Shown: positions 33,978 to 46,700, counted from the stretch's first letter. The stretch: DNA of 64,000 bases from Symsagittifera roscoffensis (GCF_963678635.1 NC_087066.1:26627453-26691452), one strand, 5' to 3'. A program made the numbers and translations. The notes: generated from the letters alone by a model not told the origin.

Positions 33978-34872
33978 GCTTTGTTTTATATTCCCATCAA
34001 AACTGTTATCATTTTACTGGCTATCGTCTTGTTTGCTGGGTCATCCAATAATTTGATTCTCTTACTACAACAGAATTTTTGAAAACTCTTTGTCAAACTC
34101 TAAAACAATCATAAAAAGAAAATTGTTCATAATAATTCAGAATATAAAGAAATCAGATCAAAACCGTGAGCAGAGTAAGCAAAACAACCAAAAGCGAATT
34201 GATGACAAAAACAAGGCTTACTAAATGAGACGACCAGAAAAGTAGACGATAAGAAAAGAATTACTGAATTTGCATGAAATTTGTTTACAGACTTAAATTA
34301 GTTTTTCCGCGTAGTTACTGATTGTCCAAACACAATTCAGGTTAATAATGTCTTTTTTATGTAATTTTTTATGCATTTCAAAAACGTAACAGTTCGTTGA
34401 TCTTATTTTTTTCGTTTCTTTTAGCTTCATTCTAAACAATATGATTAATATGATTAATTTGAAGTCTGTTTTGAAAAAATTCTCAATTTTGCGATATTTT
34501 CTCACCAGATACTGTTTTTTTCATAAAACTTAAGACTTCAAATAATGTTTAGGAAAGTGGAATAAAAAATAATGTTGAAGTCGTTTTGATGTAGATAATT
34601 TATGCATTTCGAAAACGTTTAAACTTTGGACTGACTTCCTTTTGGCTTGAAATCCCATCGGCTTGTTGTCCCACACCCCATCATAGCAAAAAATACATCT
34701 ATCTGTACATTATCTCCCAGGAATCATTTCTTTTGCTTCATACTGTTGCGATTTTAATCACATTGCTTCTTAATTTCTTCTAGTACAAAAATTTTTGTTT
34801 CAATTTTCGAAGTGACTTTTTATATTACTCAAAATATAAAAATTAGAAAAATAAAATTATTATAATAAAAAG
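33978..34872. other. Repeat remnant, then unannotated AT-rich DNA
   Basis: 33978-34265 resembles parts of the tandem repeat left of A2 (for example AATATAAAGAAATCAG with AAACAACCAA). Nothing is recognised from 34266 to 34872. Confidence 0.45.
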
Positions 34873-35189
34873 ATCTTGATTGGTTAGTAGGTGATATTAT
34901 TTAGAGATAGTTTTATCAAGAATATAATTGGTTATAAATACTAGTCTTAAACTGGTTCCACTGCGTGGAAATTTCACTGATATTTTATGACATACAGTTT
35001 GCGCAAACATGAAATTTATCAAAAAACTGTCGAAAATGACTTAAAAATGTTTAGCTAGCAGTAAAAAATATCTGCATGTCATATATTTATGCTAGCTAAA
35101 CATATTTAAGTCATTTTCGACAATTTTTTGATAAATTTCATGTTTGCGCAAACTGTATGTCATAAAATATCAGTGAAATTTCCACGCAG

Positions 35190-35556
35190 TGGAACCAGTT
35201 TAAGACTAGTATTTATAACCAATTATATTCTTGATAAAACTATCTCTAAAAAATATTACCTACTAACCAATCAAGATCCATAAATAACACTGACACAAAT
35301 TTGAAGTGCTGAAACTACTTGTAGTTTCAGCACCAGAACAATTTCAATAAATCTAAGAAAATAGTTGATTGCCTTTGGAACAAGTTCCATAAACCTAATC
35401 CGTAAAATACCAGTATACACTAAGTCTATTGAGACTAGGAGACAAAAGAGTAAGATTAAAATTGGTATTAGACAAAGAAATTGCACAAATCTATCCGGCC
35501 AAAAAAAAGATAGCGTGACGAAGAGAGATTTATCTTAAATTACATTATGAGTAAGC
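35190..35556 (+). repeat. Diverged family A LTR-like arm, plus orientation
   Basis: Starts TGGAACCAG and keeps the dyad (35306-35333), CCAGTATACAC, AAGAGTAAGATTA, AATCTATCCGGCC, GATAGCGTGACGA and a terminal ATGAGTAA. No PBS follows. Confidence 0.75.
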
Positions 35557-36471
35557 TATCTCTGGCTTAAACGCAGTAGCTAGGGGAAAGCAAATGTTGC
35601 ACAAAGTGTGCAAAACTTTTACACAATTTTACTTACTTTGCTAGAACCCTGCAAAATTTGTCATCCAAGTAAACAAATCAACGTTCAGCTAGATATACGA
35701 GTTCTTGAACTGTCTTGAAAAAAGTCAAAGTTAAATATCATTTTTCATTTTGTTTTAAATTACATCATTGAAATTGAAACGCACATCGCACATTCATGCC
35801 CTGAGACGAGCTGTCTTCTTCGCATTTCCTGCCAGATGAACGGTATTCCTTCAAAAAAACGTTTAAATTGATTTTATTCTGTTCCTGCAACAAACATTTT
35901 ATAAAATGCGAGTTAAAATTAAGTTTTCCCCATCTAAATGGATTATTTTCTGAAGAACTGATGAATTATTTAGATAATCAATAATAATTGTTTTCCTAGC
36001 TGAATTCTGGTACAGTTGGTAGTAAAAAAGAGAATCGTAGGGAGGAAAAACAATTTGCAGGACTATTTTGAAAATGCCTTACATGCAGTTTCTGTAACTT
36101 TTTATGCGGCTTAGTCAAGATAGTTTTAGCAATTTTCAGCTCATTCATGAAAAATTTAGGAGCACCTGCATTTTTTTGAAAGCCTCTAATTCAGGAAACT
36201 GTTTCATTTCTGGCATCATCAGAGAAAATTTTATGAGAACTTGCATATAAAATTGAAAGTTTTCACCTTTCCAGTTTTGCTTCCAAATAAAATTTTACTC
36301 CATTTGACTTTTTTCAAGACACTTCAAGATCTCACATATCTAGCCGAACGTTGATTTGTTTACTTGGATGACAAATTTTGCAGGGTTCTAGCAAAGTAAG
36401 TAAAATTGTGCAAAAGTTTTGCACACTTTGTGCAACATTTGCTTTCCCCTAGCTACTGCGTTTAAGCCAGA

Positions 36472-36848
36472 GGTAGCTTACTCATAATGTAGTTTAAGAT
36501 AAGGTATACCGTCTCTTCTTCACGCTATCTTTTTTTTGGCCGGATAGATTTGTGCAACTTCTTAGTCTAATACCAATCTTAATCTTACTCTTATATCTCC
36601 CAGTCTCAATAGATTTAGTGTACACTGGTATATTACGGATTAGGTTTATGGAACTTGTTCCAAAGGCAATCAACTAATTTCTTAGATTTATTGAAATTGT
36701 ACTGGTGCTGAAACTACAAGTAGTTTCAGCACTTCAAATATGTGTCAGTGTTATTTATGGGTCTTGATTGGTTATTAGGTAATATTATTTAGAGCTAGTT
36801 TTATCAAAAATATAATTGGTTATAAATACTAATCTTAAAGTGGTTCCA
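36472..36848 (-). repeat. Diverged family A LTR-like arm, minus orientation
   Basis: Inverted partner of 35190-35556, ending GGTTCCA on the plus strand, dyad at 36705-36732. Confidence 0.75.
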
Positions 36849-36980
36849 CTGCGTGGAAATTTCACTGATTTTTTATGACATGCAGTTTGCGCAAACATGA
36901 AATTGCGTTTTTGTTTATCAAAAAATTGTCAAATATTTTTTATTATGTTTAGCTAGCAGTAAAACATATCTGACTACTTA

Positions 36981-39475
36981 CAAAAATGATGTACTCAAAC
37001 TTATAGATAAAGTGGGGTAATATTGCAGAATTCAGTAGAGGGTTTAGAGGTTCACTGCTAACTTCTGATAAGGTTAGATTCTGATATTACTAGCGTTTGC
37101 CTTTTTGTCGATGTTTAATTGTTTTTGTTAATGCCTAATTGTTGAAAATATTGGTGACCTTGAACAATTTAATCGGTCAAAAACAACAGTTTTTTAAATT
37201 GCATAGTTTTTTGGAATTCCGATGTCAAAATCAGCAGTTTTAGGTTGATTAATTTCGCTCCGATTTAGCTTTTAACAAAATTATTGGACAACTCGAGTTT
37301 TTGAAATGTTTCTGAACCCGAGACAAAAAATGGCGTTAAACTGCAATCGGATTATCAAAAGTGCATTTGAACTGACAAAAAAGCAATGCAAAATGTTTGA
37401 CCTTTTTCGGAGAATTTTATTTTTTCTTTGAGTCAAGAGTACAATTGAAAAAAAGTTCATGCAATTTCTGAGAAAAAAAACAAATAAATTGCCGACTAAT
37501 AGGCCAATATCAAAGAGGTATTTAGATATAGTTTGAAGATCAGAAATATTCCAGAAAATTATTACGCTAGCCGATAAGTTTGTTAAAAATTAGAGTTGAA
37601 ATTGCAAACGTAATTTAAAAATTTTACGTGAATTGACAATAGAGCATAACAAAATGATTTCGTTGATTAGAGATCAGATTTTTTTGAATGACTTCAAGTC
37701 GTTAACTTTAAAACAATTTTTATATTGAGCAGCGATTCCTCAATCGAAACAAAAAACAAAAAAAAAACGCCGACAAAAAACGAAATCGACAATTCAAAAA
37801 TTTATTTTTATTTAGTTTCAAGTTGAAGGACAGAATTACTTCGAAAAACTTAAACGTTTTCCGATAATTTGGTTAAAAATTTTATACAATTTTAACAGAT
37901 TTATTGGATAACGTCTTCGTTTTCTGAAAAAAATCTGACCTTCAAAATAGTCTTTTTTGCTCTAAAAAATGCATGGCAGATTTTTGTTAGATGAAAATTG
38001 TTTTGAAGCTGTGGGCATGAAATTATTCAAAAAATGGCAACACTGAAAAAATGGAATTGTTTCAGATAGTTTTTCCGACAATGAAAAAGTAATTCTAAAA
38101 ATTAGTTGGAATTTTAAATCTATTTGCTGTCTCAAGTCCGAAATAATTAAAAATTAAAAATCTTTGTCGGATTAAACTATTAAAAACTTTATATAATTAG
38201 TAGCAAAAATTCGGATCGAAAAAGAACTAAGAAGAGCAAATTATTTTTAGACATTTTTTGCGTGCAAAGAGCAAATTATTCTTCAATGTTACCTAAAAAA
38301 TCACATTTGCATGCAAAATTTGCTCAAAAATGGCAGATTGCTGTTTTTATTTCATTCTGTGTGTCCGAAATTTTTTGCAACACTATATAGCGCGTTGCAA
38401 AAAGATGGAAAAAACGGAAATCATTAAAAAAGAGAAATTTATTTGTTTCAGAAAGTTGTGCATGCAAAAATTATTTTTCCATCCAGACAAAATAAATGTC
38501 TCAAGTAAAGCCAATAAGTAAAATGCATACAAAAATTAATCAAAATTGCAGATTGCTTTGTTTGATTATTTTTGTCTAATCCCAGTTTTTGAAGCTGATT
38601 ATGATTTATGATTTTGAAAAATTGCATAGCAGATTGCAATGAACGAAAAAACATTCCAAGTAGTGGTCCTGAAGTTAGATCTCAACAGGCAGATAGATCT
38701 CAACAAGCACAATAGTTTTGCACTGTTTTTCCAACGAATAAAACGCTGATTTTTTTCACTGATTTCCGCGCGTGAAAACCCTGTTCAAATAAACTAATTG
38801 ACCTAGAAAGCACTACTGTTTTCGACCAACTAAGAAGCTCAAGGTCACCGATATCACCCACAATTTGGCATTAATTATGTAAATATGAGTTGCAAAAAAA
38901 TAGAACAGACAATATCAATTATAGTTAATGCCCAATTACAGTCAATATCAGTTATCTTGAGCATTTTAATCGGTCAAAAATTTAAATGTTTTGGGTTGAG
39001 TAGTTTTTTGTTAACCGTTATTACGTGCGGAAACCAGTAAGAAACTGAAATCCGAATAGAAAATGAGCAGTTTTAGATGACTGAATTTTGTTCAGATTCG
39101 TTGACCGCAAAGATATTGCCAACATTTTGGCATTAACAATTTTAAAAAAAGCAAATGACCCATTTACGAAAACTTTTGCATGCAAAACCCGATTTTTTAG
39201 ACAAAAAAGTGTGTTTCAAGTTAAACTAAAAGCTTAAAATTGAATTGAGAAACTTCTCAAAACTGGCAGATTTCTCTTTTAAATGATTTCTGTCTGATCC
39301 AATTTTTTGCTGCTAATTATATTAGGCGAATTTCCGCCCAGAGAAAATCATTTGAAAAGAAGGATTAAATTATTTTGAAAAAGTTTTGTATTGCAAAAGC
39401 TTACATAATAGAGAGATTGTTTGTCTCAAGGTTGTCTGAAAAATCTAAATTTCATGCAAAATGCTGTCAAATATA
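36981..39475. repeat. Degenerate repeat-rich region without genes
   Basis: Contains two diverged copies of a unit with TTTAATCGGTCAAAAA and GAGCAGTTTTAG/AGCAGTTTTAG (about 37165-37260 and 38970-39105). Several degraded palindromes lie at about 38340-38440, 38530-38640 and 39260-39360, with GCATGCAAAA motifs. A short block near 38818-38875 (GACCAACTAA, CTCAAGGTCA) recurs near 50170. No ORF supported. Confidence 0.5.
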
Positions 39476-40800
39476 TAGAGAGTTGCAAAAAGTTCGGACA
39501 GACAGAATTAATTAAAAAGAGCAACTGTCTAGAGATCAACGAAAATTAAAACTGAAATAAACATAACGTCGAAAGTTCAGAAAGCAGAACTACGGGATCT
39601 ACTTATTAATCCCCATTTCAAGAAATGGGAGTAGATCGTTACTAAGGTTACTTGCAGCAAACTGTCGACCAATAAGAATGCAGCGAAATCCGAATTTACA
39701 TACAATGCTCTTGTGCGAAATTACTGTTTTCAATTACAGGGGTGGAGATTCTTTGGTAGATACAATAGGGGGATTGTTAAGTAGATCCGAGTTTCGCTCA
39801 AAACCTATAACCACGGCGGGCAATTGCATCCGAAGCGTCGAAATGTTTTATAGTAAAATCTGGATGCTCATAGCAGTATTTAAAAATTAGGCTAGCATAA
39901 TCATCGGATAATCGACGATCTCGCATTTTGAATTTGGCCTGACAAAAAATTCAAGGTTGTTGGGCTTCAGATTTTGCATGCAAAAAAGCGTCGAAAAGCA
40001 CTGATTGCTCATTTTAATTAATTCTGTCTGTCCGAACTTTTTGCTACTAATTATAGAGAGTTGCAAAAAGTTCGAACAGACAGAAATAATTTTAAAAAGC
40101 AATCTGCCAATTTGGAGGAATTTTTGCATGCAAATTTCATTTTTTAAGTGACATTGAGACATACTTTCTGTCTGAAAAATTAGCTTTTGCATGCAAAAAT
40201 TGCCTGAAAAAGATCACTTGCTCTTTTTAATTAATTCTGTCTGTCCGAACTTTTTGCTACTAATTATATAATTAGTAGCTAAAAGTTCGGACCGACAGAA
40301 TCATTTAAAATGAGCAATCAGTGCTTTTCGACGCTTTTTGCACGCAAAACCTGAGGCCGAACAACCTTGAATTTTTTGAAGTTCAAAATGCGTGTTATTC
40401 TAGACTATCTTTTAAATACTGCGATGAAAATCCAGATTTTACTATAAGGCTGTTAACAAAATTAGTTAGAAAATCAAAAGCTAGAGTTACTTTAAACACA
40501 AAAAAAAACAGATTAGGCCGCTCAAAAAAAAACAAACGGCAAGGAAGATGATCAAATCATTCAAAATTTGAAAACTAATCGCAGAAAAACATTAGCCACC
40601 CTGAGCAATAAATTTTTTGTTTCAAGGTTTAGTATTCGACTCTTCGGATGCAATTTCCCACCGTGGTTATCGGTTTTGAGCGAAAACTCTGCTTTATGAA
40701 CTTTCGACGTTGTATTAATTTCAGTTTTAATTTCCGTTGATGTCTAGACAGTTGCTCTTTTTAATTAATTCTGTCTGTCCGAACTTTTTTCAACTCTCTA
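39476..40800. mobile_element. TA-flanked inverted-repeat DNA element (1,325 bp) with nested palindromes
   Basis: The ends TAGAGAGTTGCAAAAAGTTC and its inverse are each flanked by TA. The inverted similarity extends, with gaps, over about 400 bp per side (for example CATCCGAAGCGTCGAA and CGTCGAAAGTTCA against their inverses). Two inner palindromes (about 40010-40115 and 40215-40320) are built from the same terminal sequence. No transposase is encoded, so this is a non-autonomous element, perhaps Tc1/mariner type from the TA site. Confidence 0.65.
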
Positions 40801-40802
40801 TA

Positions 40803-41221
40803 ATTATAATCTGAGCAATCTTTCATTTATCGTTCTACGGAGATAACTCGAACTAAAAATTTGGCTTCAAAATTTACTATTAGTGTTTGCTTTTTTAAGA
40901 TTAAGTTACTGCTAGACGTTTCAGCAATGTAGGTTAACAGATAAGAAAGTTGAGTCATCCTAATTGGGGTTTTGGCTTTTAATGGGGTTTGTTAAAGGCT
41001 GAGTTTATGCAATTCTTGAAGCTTAATTTTGATGCCGTTTTTGCTACTTAAGAAACTGGTAATTAATTTTTTCAGTTCCATTTTAATCATAATAACTTTA
41101 ACAAGTGTTTTCTTTTATCATAAATGCTGCGATCTGAACATTCTTAGTTATTTGAACAGCCGTCATCTTGTCGCAAACTGTACAGTTTCAGGCTTCCCAA
41201 CTCATTGATTGCTTCTGAACG
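40803..41221 (+). promoter_or_regulatory. Upstream region of the host gene
   Basis: About 420 bp before the proposed ATG at 41222. No clear TATA box. This region would hold the promoter and 5' UTR; only position supports it. Confidence 0.35.
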
Positions 41222-41276
41222 ATGACGAGACTATCCTGGGTTGCATTCTTTTATCTGCTTCCTGTCATTTTGATTG
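41222..41276 (+). CDS. Host gene exon 1: signal peptide of a predicted cysteine-rich protein
   Basis: ATG 41222 opens 18 codons plus one base with a clear signal peptide (basic MTRL, then a hydrophobic core), followed by donor G/GTAAGAG. Joined with exons at 41346-41371, 52498-52749, 54939-55197 and 55696-55913, the frame stays open through every junction (phases 1, 0, 0, 1) and gives 269 residues. The five-way frame agreement plus consensus splice sites is the main evidence. The predicted product is secreted or anchored, with cysteines concentrated in residues 28-197 and a hydrophobic segment at about 244-259. The pattern recalls DUF4773, an uncharacterised domain I associate with arthropods; not verified. 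Confidence 0.68.
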
Positions 41277-41345
41277 GTAAGAGATAAACAAATTCAAGCA
41301 TCTTCGAATCTTACTTATGGCTTCTAAATTTATCTTTTTTCACAG

Positions 41346-41371
41346 GACATCCAGCGAGTGGAATTCACGAG
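41346..41371 (+). CDS. Host gene exon 2 (26 nt)
   Basis: A small exon between a TTTTTTCACAG acceptor and a G/GTATGT donor. It completes the split Gly codon of exon 1 and adds eight residues (HPASGIHE) just after the signal-peptide core. Intron 1 is 69 nt. Confidence 0.65.
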
Positions 41372-42102
41372 GTATGTTCATATTTACAATTCCTTTAGAT
41401 GAATTTAGCTCTTTACCTATGCGCTTCATATTGCGTGTTTGAAATCTTAATTTCCGTCCAGTTTAATTGAATTGTACGCACATACTCAATTATTATTTTT
41501 TCGACTTTTGAAGAAACAAGTAATGGAATATTTGGGCTCAGTGGGATGTTTTTTGGACAGTTTTTGACTTCTGTCCTGAGTTTTGTTACGATAAAGTTTC
41601 TACAATGTGAAAAAAGTTGATTTCCTAAGACAAGAAAAGTTGCGCTATTTACACTTGTTTAATAATACTAACTAGCCATTTGTAATTAAAGTAAGTATTC
41701 AATTTTTTCTAAACCTATAAGGTTTCGAAAACGGCTGATTTAAGATTATTTAACGCGTAATGATTTTAAACGGCAAATTAATCCAACTCGAAAAAATTTC
41801 CAGGAGGAAATGAAGCAAGCTTTTTGATCTAAATAGAAATGTTTCTTTTTGTAAGCAACGCAGCTTGTCAAAAAAAAATTTCGGACAAAAAATGGTGAAA
41901 AAAAATCTGTCGAAAGTTTTCTAGCCAAGAAAGGGCGGTGGAAACTAACAGTCTTGTTTTTTTTGCCTAATTTTATCGTTGTCTTCATAAGATGTTTATT
42001 TGTGCTCGGAAGTTTTTTACACAATGTTTTTTTTTTAATTCTTAAGCTGTTATAAGGAATGACGTGAGCTGAAGTTGAAAACGATTATAGTTTACCCCTA
42101 AT

Positions 42103-42508
42103 CAGGGGAGGATTAAGGGGGTAAGGGGGAGGGGCGGGGGGGGTGGGGCGGACGCTTCCCTTCAGGGATTCGACCCCCTGCCGACCCAAAGGGTCCCCCC
42201 TTTGATACTTTTTCAGAAATCCAGTTTTGGCCGACCGACCCTAAAAAATTTTTCTAAAGGCGCCTTTGGCGCCAATATATACTAACTTTGAGGGGGAGCG
42301 CGCGCCAAAAAAAAACACGGTTTTTTGACTGTTTTTTCAAAAATTTGGCTGCGGCGCAGAAATTTTTGCCAAAATAGGGGCAAAACGGTGCTTCGGGAGA
42401 GCTCGGAAAATCAATTTGGTCGACCTAAAAAAAAAAAGGTCGTCAAAATTTTGGAAATTTTTTGAAAATCCGCCCCCCCCCCTCGAGAAAAGCCTAGATC
42501 CGCCCCTG
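42103..42508. mobile_element. 406-bp hAT-type MITE with 8-bp target duplication
   Basis: Left end CAGGGGAGGATTAAGG and right end (inverse) CAGGGGCGGATCTAGG are imperfect terminal inverted repeats, flanked on both sides by CCCCTAAT (42095-42102 and 42509-42516). CAGGGG ends with an 8-bp duplication are the hAT superfamily signature. The interior has long G and C runs and a GGCGCCTTTGGCGCC palindrome. No transposase; the minus-strand ORF inside is not a gene. Confidence 0.85.
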
Positions 42509-42937
42509 CCCCTAATCATATCTGATTGATTGCAAATACCAATTTGAGATTGATAATGACACGCACACACATGTCTTATTGTTACCTTAAAAATTTTGAA
42601 ATGTGTCATTTTCGGACGGACGACTATAGTGTACGGGGTAATAATGCACAATAAATTGAGCAAATTTCACATTTTTCTCAAAAGTAAAACTATTTTCAAG
42701 ATTTTCAAAGGCTGTCAGTGGTTTTAAGGTTTTATCCTAATTTGAAAAACTTTGTTGAGCCGGACTTTCGAAGAAGGTGGATTTATGGTAGCATTTAATG
42801 AATACTGAATTCAGATTTAGAAAGATGTTTTAGCTGCTAAGTTTTTGCGGAAGATCCGGGAGTGTGCAACTCGCTTTGATCTGAAATAGCTTATACGCGT
42901 TTGACAATTGTTTGTATCATGCTGAAAGCATACACCA

Positions 42938-43148
42938 TGATAAAATGTTCCTTTGTTACGGTTAATTCTACTTAGTTACAAATAAGATATGTTTAAAAAG
43001 TGAATTAATCTCTAAGTTAAAACATTAAAAAGTGAGCGGTCATTCTCTCCGTCGGAGAGAATGAAGATAGCAAGGTCAAATCAAGATTAACCAGTTAAGA
43101 TACTTTAAAGTAATTAGTGAAATAAAACAAATGGTAAGACTCACAACA
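42938..43148 (-). repeat. B 3' LTR (211 bp)
   Basis: Minus-strand ends TGTTGTGAGTC...TTTTATCA. Differs from 49212-49422 at one base seen (GACTCAC against GAATCAC). Confidence 0.95.
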
Positions 43149-43160
43149 TTCCCCTTAGTG
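43149..43160 (-). other. B polypurine tract
   Basis: On the minus strand CTAAGGGGAA directly precedes the 3' LTR, a standard plus-strand primer site. Confidence 0.75.
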
Positions 43161-43430
43161 GTTACTAAGCGCCATGATACCTAACATGTTATCAATCCCT
43201 TTTTCTCCCTCTCGAGAAGTCAGACAAAATGAAATTTTAAATACTGCACAGTATAACAAATGTCATTTTGATGCTCCAAAGGAATGACTAAATTATAGAG
43301 GATAATAAATTTCCTAAATCCGGCGGATCGTAATCCGTAGTTACAGCTAAGTAAGCACTAATTGCGCTTTAGACAAAATACTAGTACAGATTATAAATGA
43401 CTAAATGTGAGTTTTAAAATTTGATTGAAT

Positions 43431-43795
43431 TTAGCTGTCCCCTTCCATAAATTTTTCCAGCTCGGCGTTGAAAATTTCACTATCTAAGTCGATGTAATTT
43501 TCAAAACAGTTCACGGCATCTCTCAGAGAATCGTCAGTAGAGGCGATGGAGAATCGATCAGGAGATTGGGTGTAAGCTAGGTCGGGTGTACTGTCTTCCG
43601 GTAGTGTGTTGCAAATGTTGGTCTGATTAACCAAGGGATTCTCTCTGAAAGTTTGTGTGGGGGAGCTCGAGCTGTCATCCTCGTCCAGAGATATAGGATT
43701 ATTAGCGGAGCCTGGTTGGTTTTCTAGCTCATCTATAGTATCTATGAAATATCGCTTACCATAGAATTTAGGCTTGAACGTCTTAAAATAAGTTC
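43431..43795 (-). CDS. B pol C-terminal continuation in a shifted frame
   Basis: An open frame of about 121 codons, without an ATG at its start, overlaps the last 18 codons of the pol ORF in another frame and ends at 43431. It is acidic and Ser/Asp-rich. The overlapping end of the pol ORF reads less like protein than this frame, so an indel near 43790 may have split the true pol C-terminus. Alternatively it is a separate overlapping accessory frame. The internal start sometimes assigned at 43634 is a TTG. Confidence 0.4.
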
Positions 43796-46700
43796 GTTAC
43801 CGGTGGTATTAGTTTCCTTAGGATGTCTATCCTCGCTGGTTCCAATTTCGTCTGAGGAGTCCTCTATTTCGAAAACTGGGAAATCGACCGGTTTTTCTCC
43901 CACCAATGGTTTTGTCCAATCCGAAGGAATGTTTGGCGGCTCCGTTGTCGTAGCCGTAGAAGGTTCGTCAGGTGGATGTGAGGTAGTTTGAAGTGCTGGT
44001 TTTATACTAATTGGGCATTCCGCTGTGTCCGAGGGTTGAGATTGTTCGTCTAAAATCTCAGGTTTTATATTAGTTTGATATGTTTTAGGGTCTAATGATG
44101 AGGTAGTTTCTTTTTTAAAATTGTCGTTATCCGAAATGAAGCGTTTTCTTATCATTTCTCTACATGGGAAACCTCCCGCAATCCATTCCCAATCGCTAAT
44201 GTCCGACGTATCCGACGGAATAAACATTGATTCGTCACCTGCTAGGTATCCAGTATTCGACGTCGAGGCTTTATTTTGGTTTTTCTTCGATTTGTTGGAT
44301 TTTGAAGGCTGGTTCGTTCCTCTAGATCTGGTGGTGACCGGGGTGAGCGACACTGTTTGTCTTCCTGACTTAGTGTCTGGTTTTCGCGTCTGTTGTGTCT
44401 TCGATTTGTATGACTTTCTTGGACCTACTTGTAAATCACCGTTAGAGAAAAAAGGAAAGGAGATATTTCCTTTGAATGAACGAATTGTAGAAGATTTAGA
44501 CTTTGGAATGGCGATGTCCGATTTTCTTATAATTTTTCCGTCGGATAATTCAACCGTGGATTTTGTTGAGTTTATTATTTTCTGACCTAGTTGTTTATAG
44601 AAGGGATTTCCGTTTATACTTCTGTTAGTTTTCCGTAGTAATTTACCTTTAAACGGACTGTTTAAGGACACTCGGGCTGATTGAGGTTTTGAAGTAGTGG
44701 GAAGGTCTGAATCATAGCCTTTCTCCAATGGTGACTGGTTCTTTTTCGGTATGAGGGAGTCTTTGTATCCGTCCTCTACCCGATCGTCAGCGTTCCAGTC
44801 GAGGGCCCTTTCTCTGCTTAAGATCGACTTCCCTTTGTCTAAAAATCCACCGGATAAATTATTAGATGCCAATTGCTTCCAGATCGTGTTCGGTTTTCTA
44901 TTAAAGTGTATTTCGAACGGTGAGCATTTAATTTTAGATTGGAAGGAAGATCGTAGATTCCAAATGATTTTCGAAATGGCGGTTTGTAATGTGGGTTTTT
45001 GTTGATCCAGTGACATTGCTAATAATTTGATTTTTACAGTATGAACAAGTTTTTCTACAAGACCGTTAGAACGATGGTCCCCAACTGTACAGAATATTAG
45101 TTTGATATTAAGAGAATTGCAAAATAATTTAAAATCCTGACTAGTAAAGCAGGATGCGTGGTCGACCCGAATAGATTTTGGAATCCCATGGAGATAAAAA
45201 TAATCTTGAAGAAATTCAATTACTGTGTTTGATGACGTTGAAGATGTAATTTTTGCTGAAGGGAATTTTGAAAAACGGTCTATACACAATAAGATGTATT
45301 TATTGTTTCCCCAGTTGTTATCTAGTGGGCCGGCAAAATCAAGATTTATTTCCTCATTAGGTTCAAATAAGGTGGGAAGTTCACTAATTTGTGAAGTTGG
45401 AATGATGATTTTTATGTTCTTACCGGTTTGCGTGCATTGTGTGCAATTAATCCCGTGGAAGTAAATTTGTCGATATATGTGTGGCCACCAAATGTATTGT
45501 GCCAAGTATTTCATACCGAATTGGCCAGGGTGAGATTCATGTAATGTTTTTAAAACGGCGTTTCTAAGTGTAAACGGAATAACTAGTTTTCCATCCATAT
45601 ATAATAGTCCGTCGGATTCATGAAGTTCTTTCGAAAATTGGTGTAGATAACGGGAATTTGCATTGATGTTATCTACTTTTTTCTGTAGAGCTTTAACAAT
45701 TGGGTTTAATAATTCATCATCTTCCGTTAATAAAGCGACCAATTTTGCATTGAATAATGTATTTAAATCCAAAGGTCTTTCGGGTAACTTGAGATTTTCT
45801 CGGAATTTAGTTACTAACTTCTTGTGTTCTGATGAAATTTGAAAATCGATAGAGACCTGTATCCCGGAAATGGAAGGATTTACTACAATTTGGTTATTTG
45901 ACATATTTACACTATTTATAAGTTTGAGATCCGAAGGATTACTAATTAAGCTACTGTTAAGGATTAAAAAATAGATAAAGGCTGAATTTGAAAGGATAAT
46001 TTTAGTAAAATCAGTGTTTGAGAAATCCGAAGGAATACATTTAGAATTACAAAGTTCTGTTCTATAATGTTTTTGATTGCAGATTGAAATGGAAGAGCTG
46101 ACGAAATTCAATGCTGTGATTATTACGTGATTTCGTAATTTCATGTAATGGGAATTTTCCGAAATCGAATTAATTGAATTACGTAATGGATTTTCATTAT
46201 CCGAAGGATTGAGTGCACTATATATTTTTTTGGTAGTAGCAACTACAAATTCTTCGTCGTAGTGTGATGAGGGAATTGCTTTACCCGAAGGAGTTCTTGA
46301 AATTAAGTCTGTAAAACCCATATCTTTTCCCGCTAAGTGTTTGATAGTAAAATTGAATGGTAGGAGACGATCTACCCATCTTGTCAATCGGCTATGGTAT
46401 GTTTTGTTTCCGTGATTTGGTGACAAAGCGGAAAGGAGAGCTTTGTGGTCGGTGATAATTTCAAATTCGGAGCCATAGAGATAATTTTTGTAATGTTCAA
46501 CCGCCCATACAACTCCTAATAACTCTAATTCGTTTGTTGAATATTTCGTTTCGTGCGGATTTAAAAATCTTGAAGCAAATGACACTGTTTTCCAAACTTT
46601 CTCATGAAGTTGTTCAAGGGATGCACCTAATCCATTATGTGAAGCATCTGTTTTTACTCTCGTGGGCTTTTTTACGTCGAAATGAGTGTTTTCGGTAAGA

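Larger units (their letters stand above)
34873..36980. mobile_element. Foldback structure made of inverted LTR-like arms
   Basis: In order it contains: a partial LTR-like arm (34873-34960, minus), flank F (34961-35062), a 25-nt loop, inverted F (35088-35189), an LTR-like arm (35190-35556, plus), arm C (35557-35725), a 580-bp centre, inverted C (36303-36471), an LTR-like arm (36472-36848, minus) and F again (36849-36980). All arms are noncoding. The LTR-like arms share the start TGGAACC, the dyad and the CTATCCGGCC block with the family A LTRs. No protein is encoded, so this is non-autonomous. Confidence 0.75.

Noticed and set aside
42337-42663. 108-aa minus-strand ORF
   Set aside because: Runs across the end of the hAT MITE and its G/C runs; no coding features.
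43803-45464. Plus-strand ORFs of 62-154 aa
   Set aside because: Antisense shadows of the B pol C-terminal tail.
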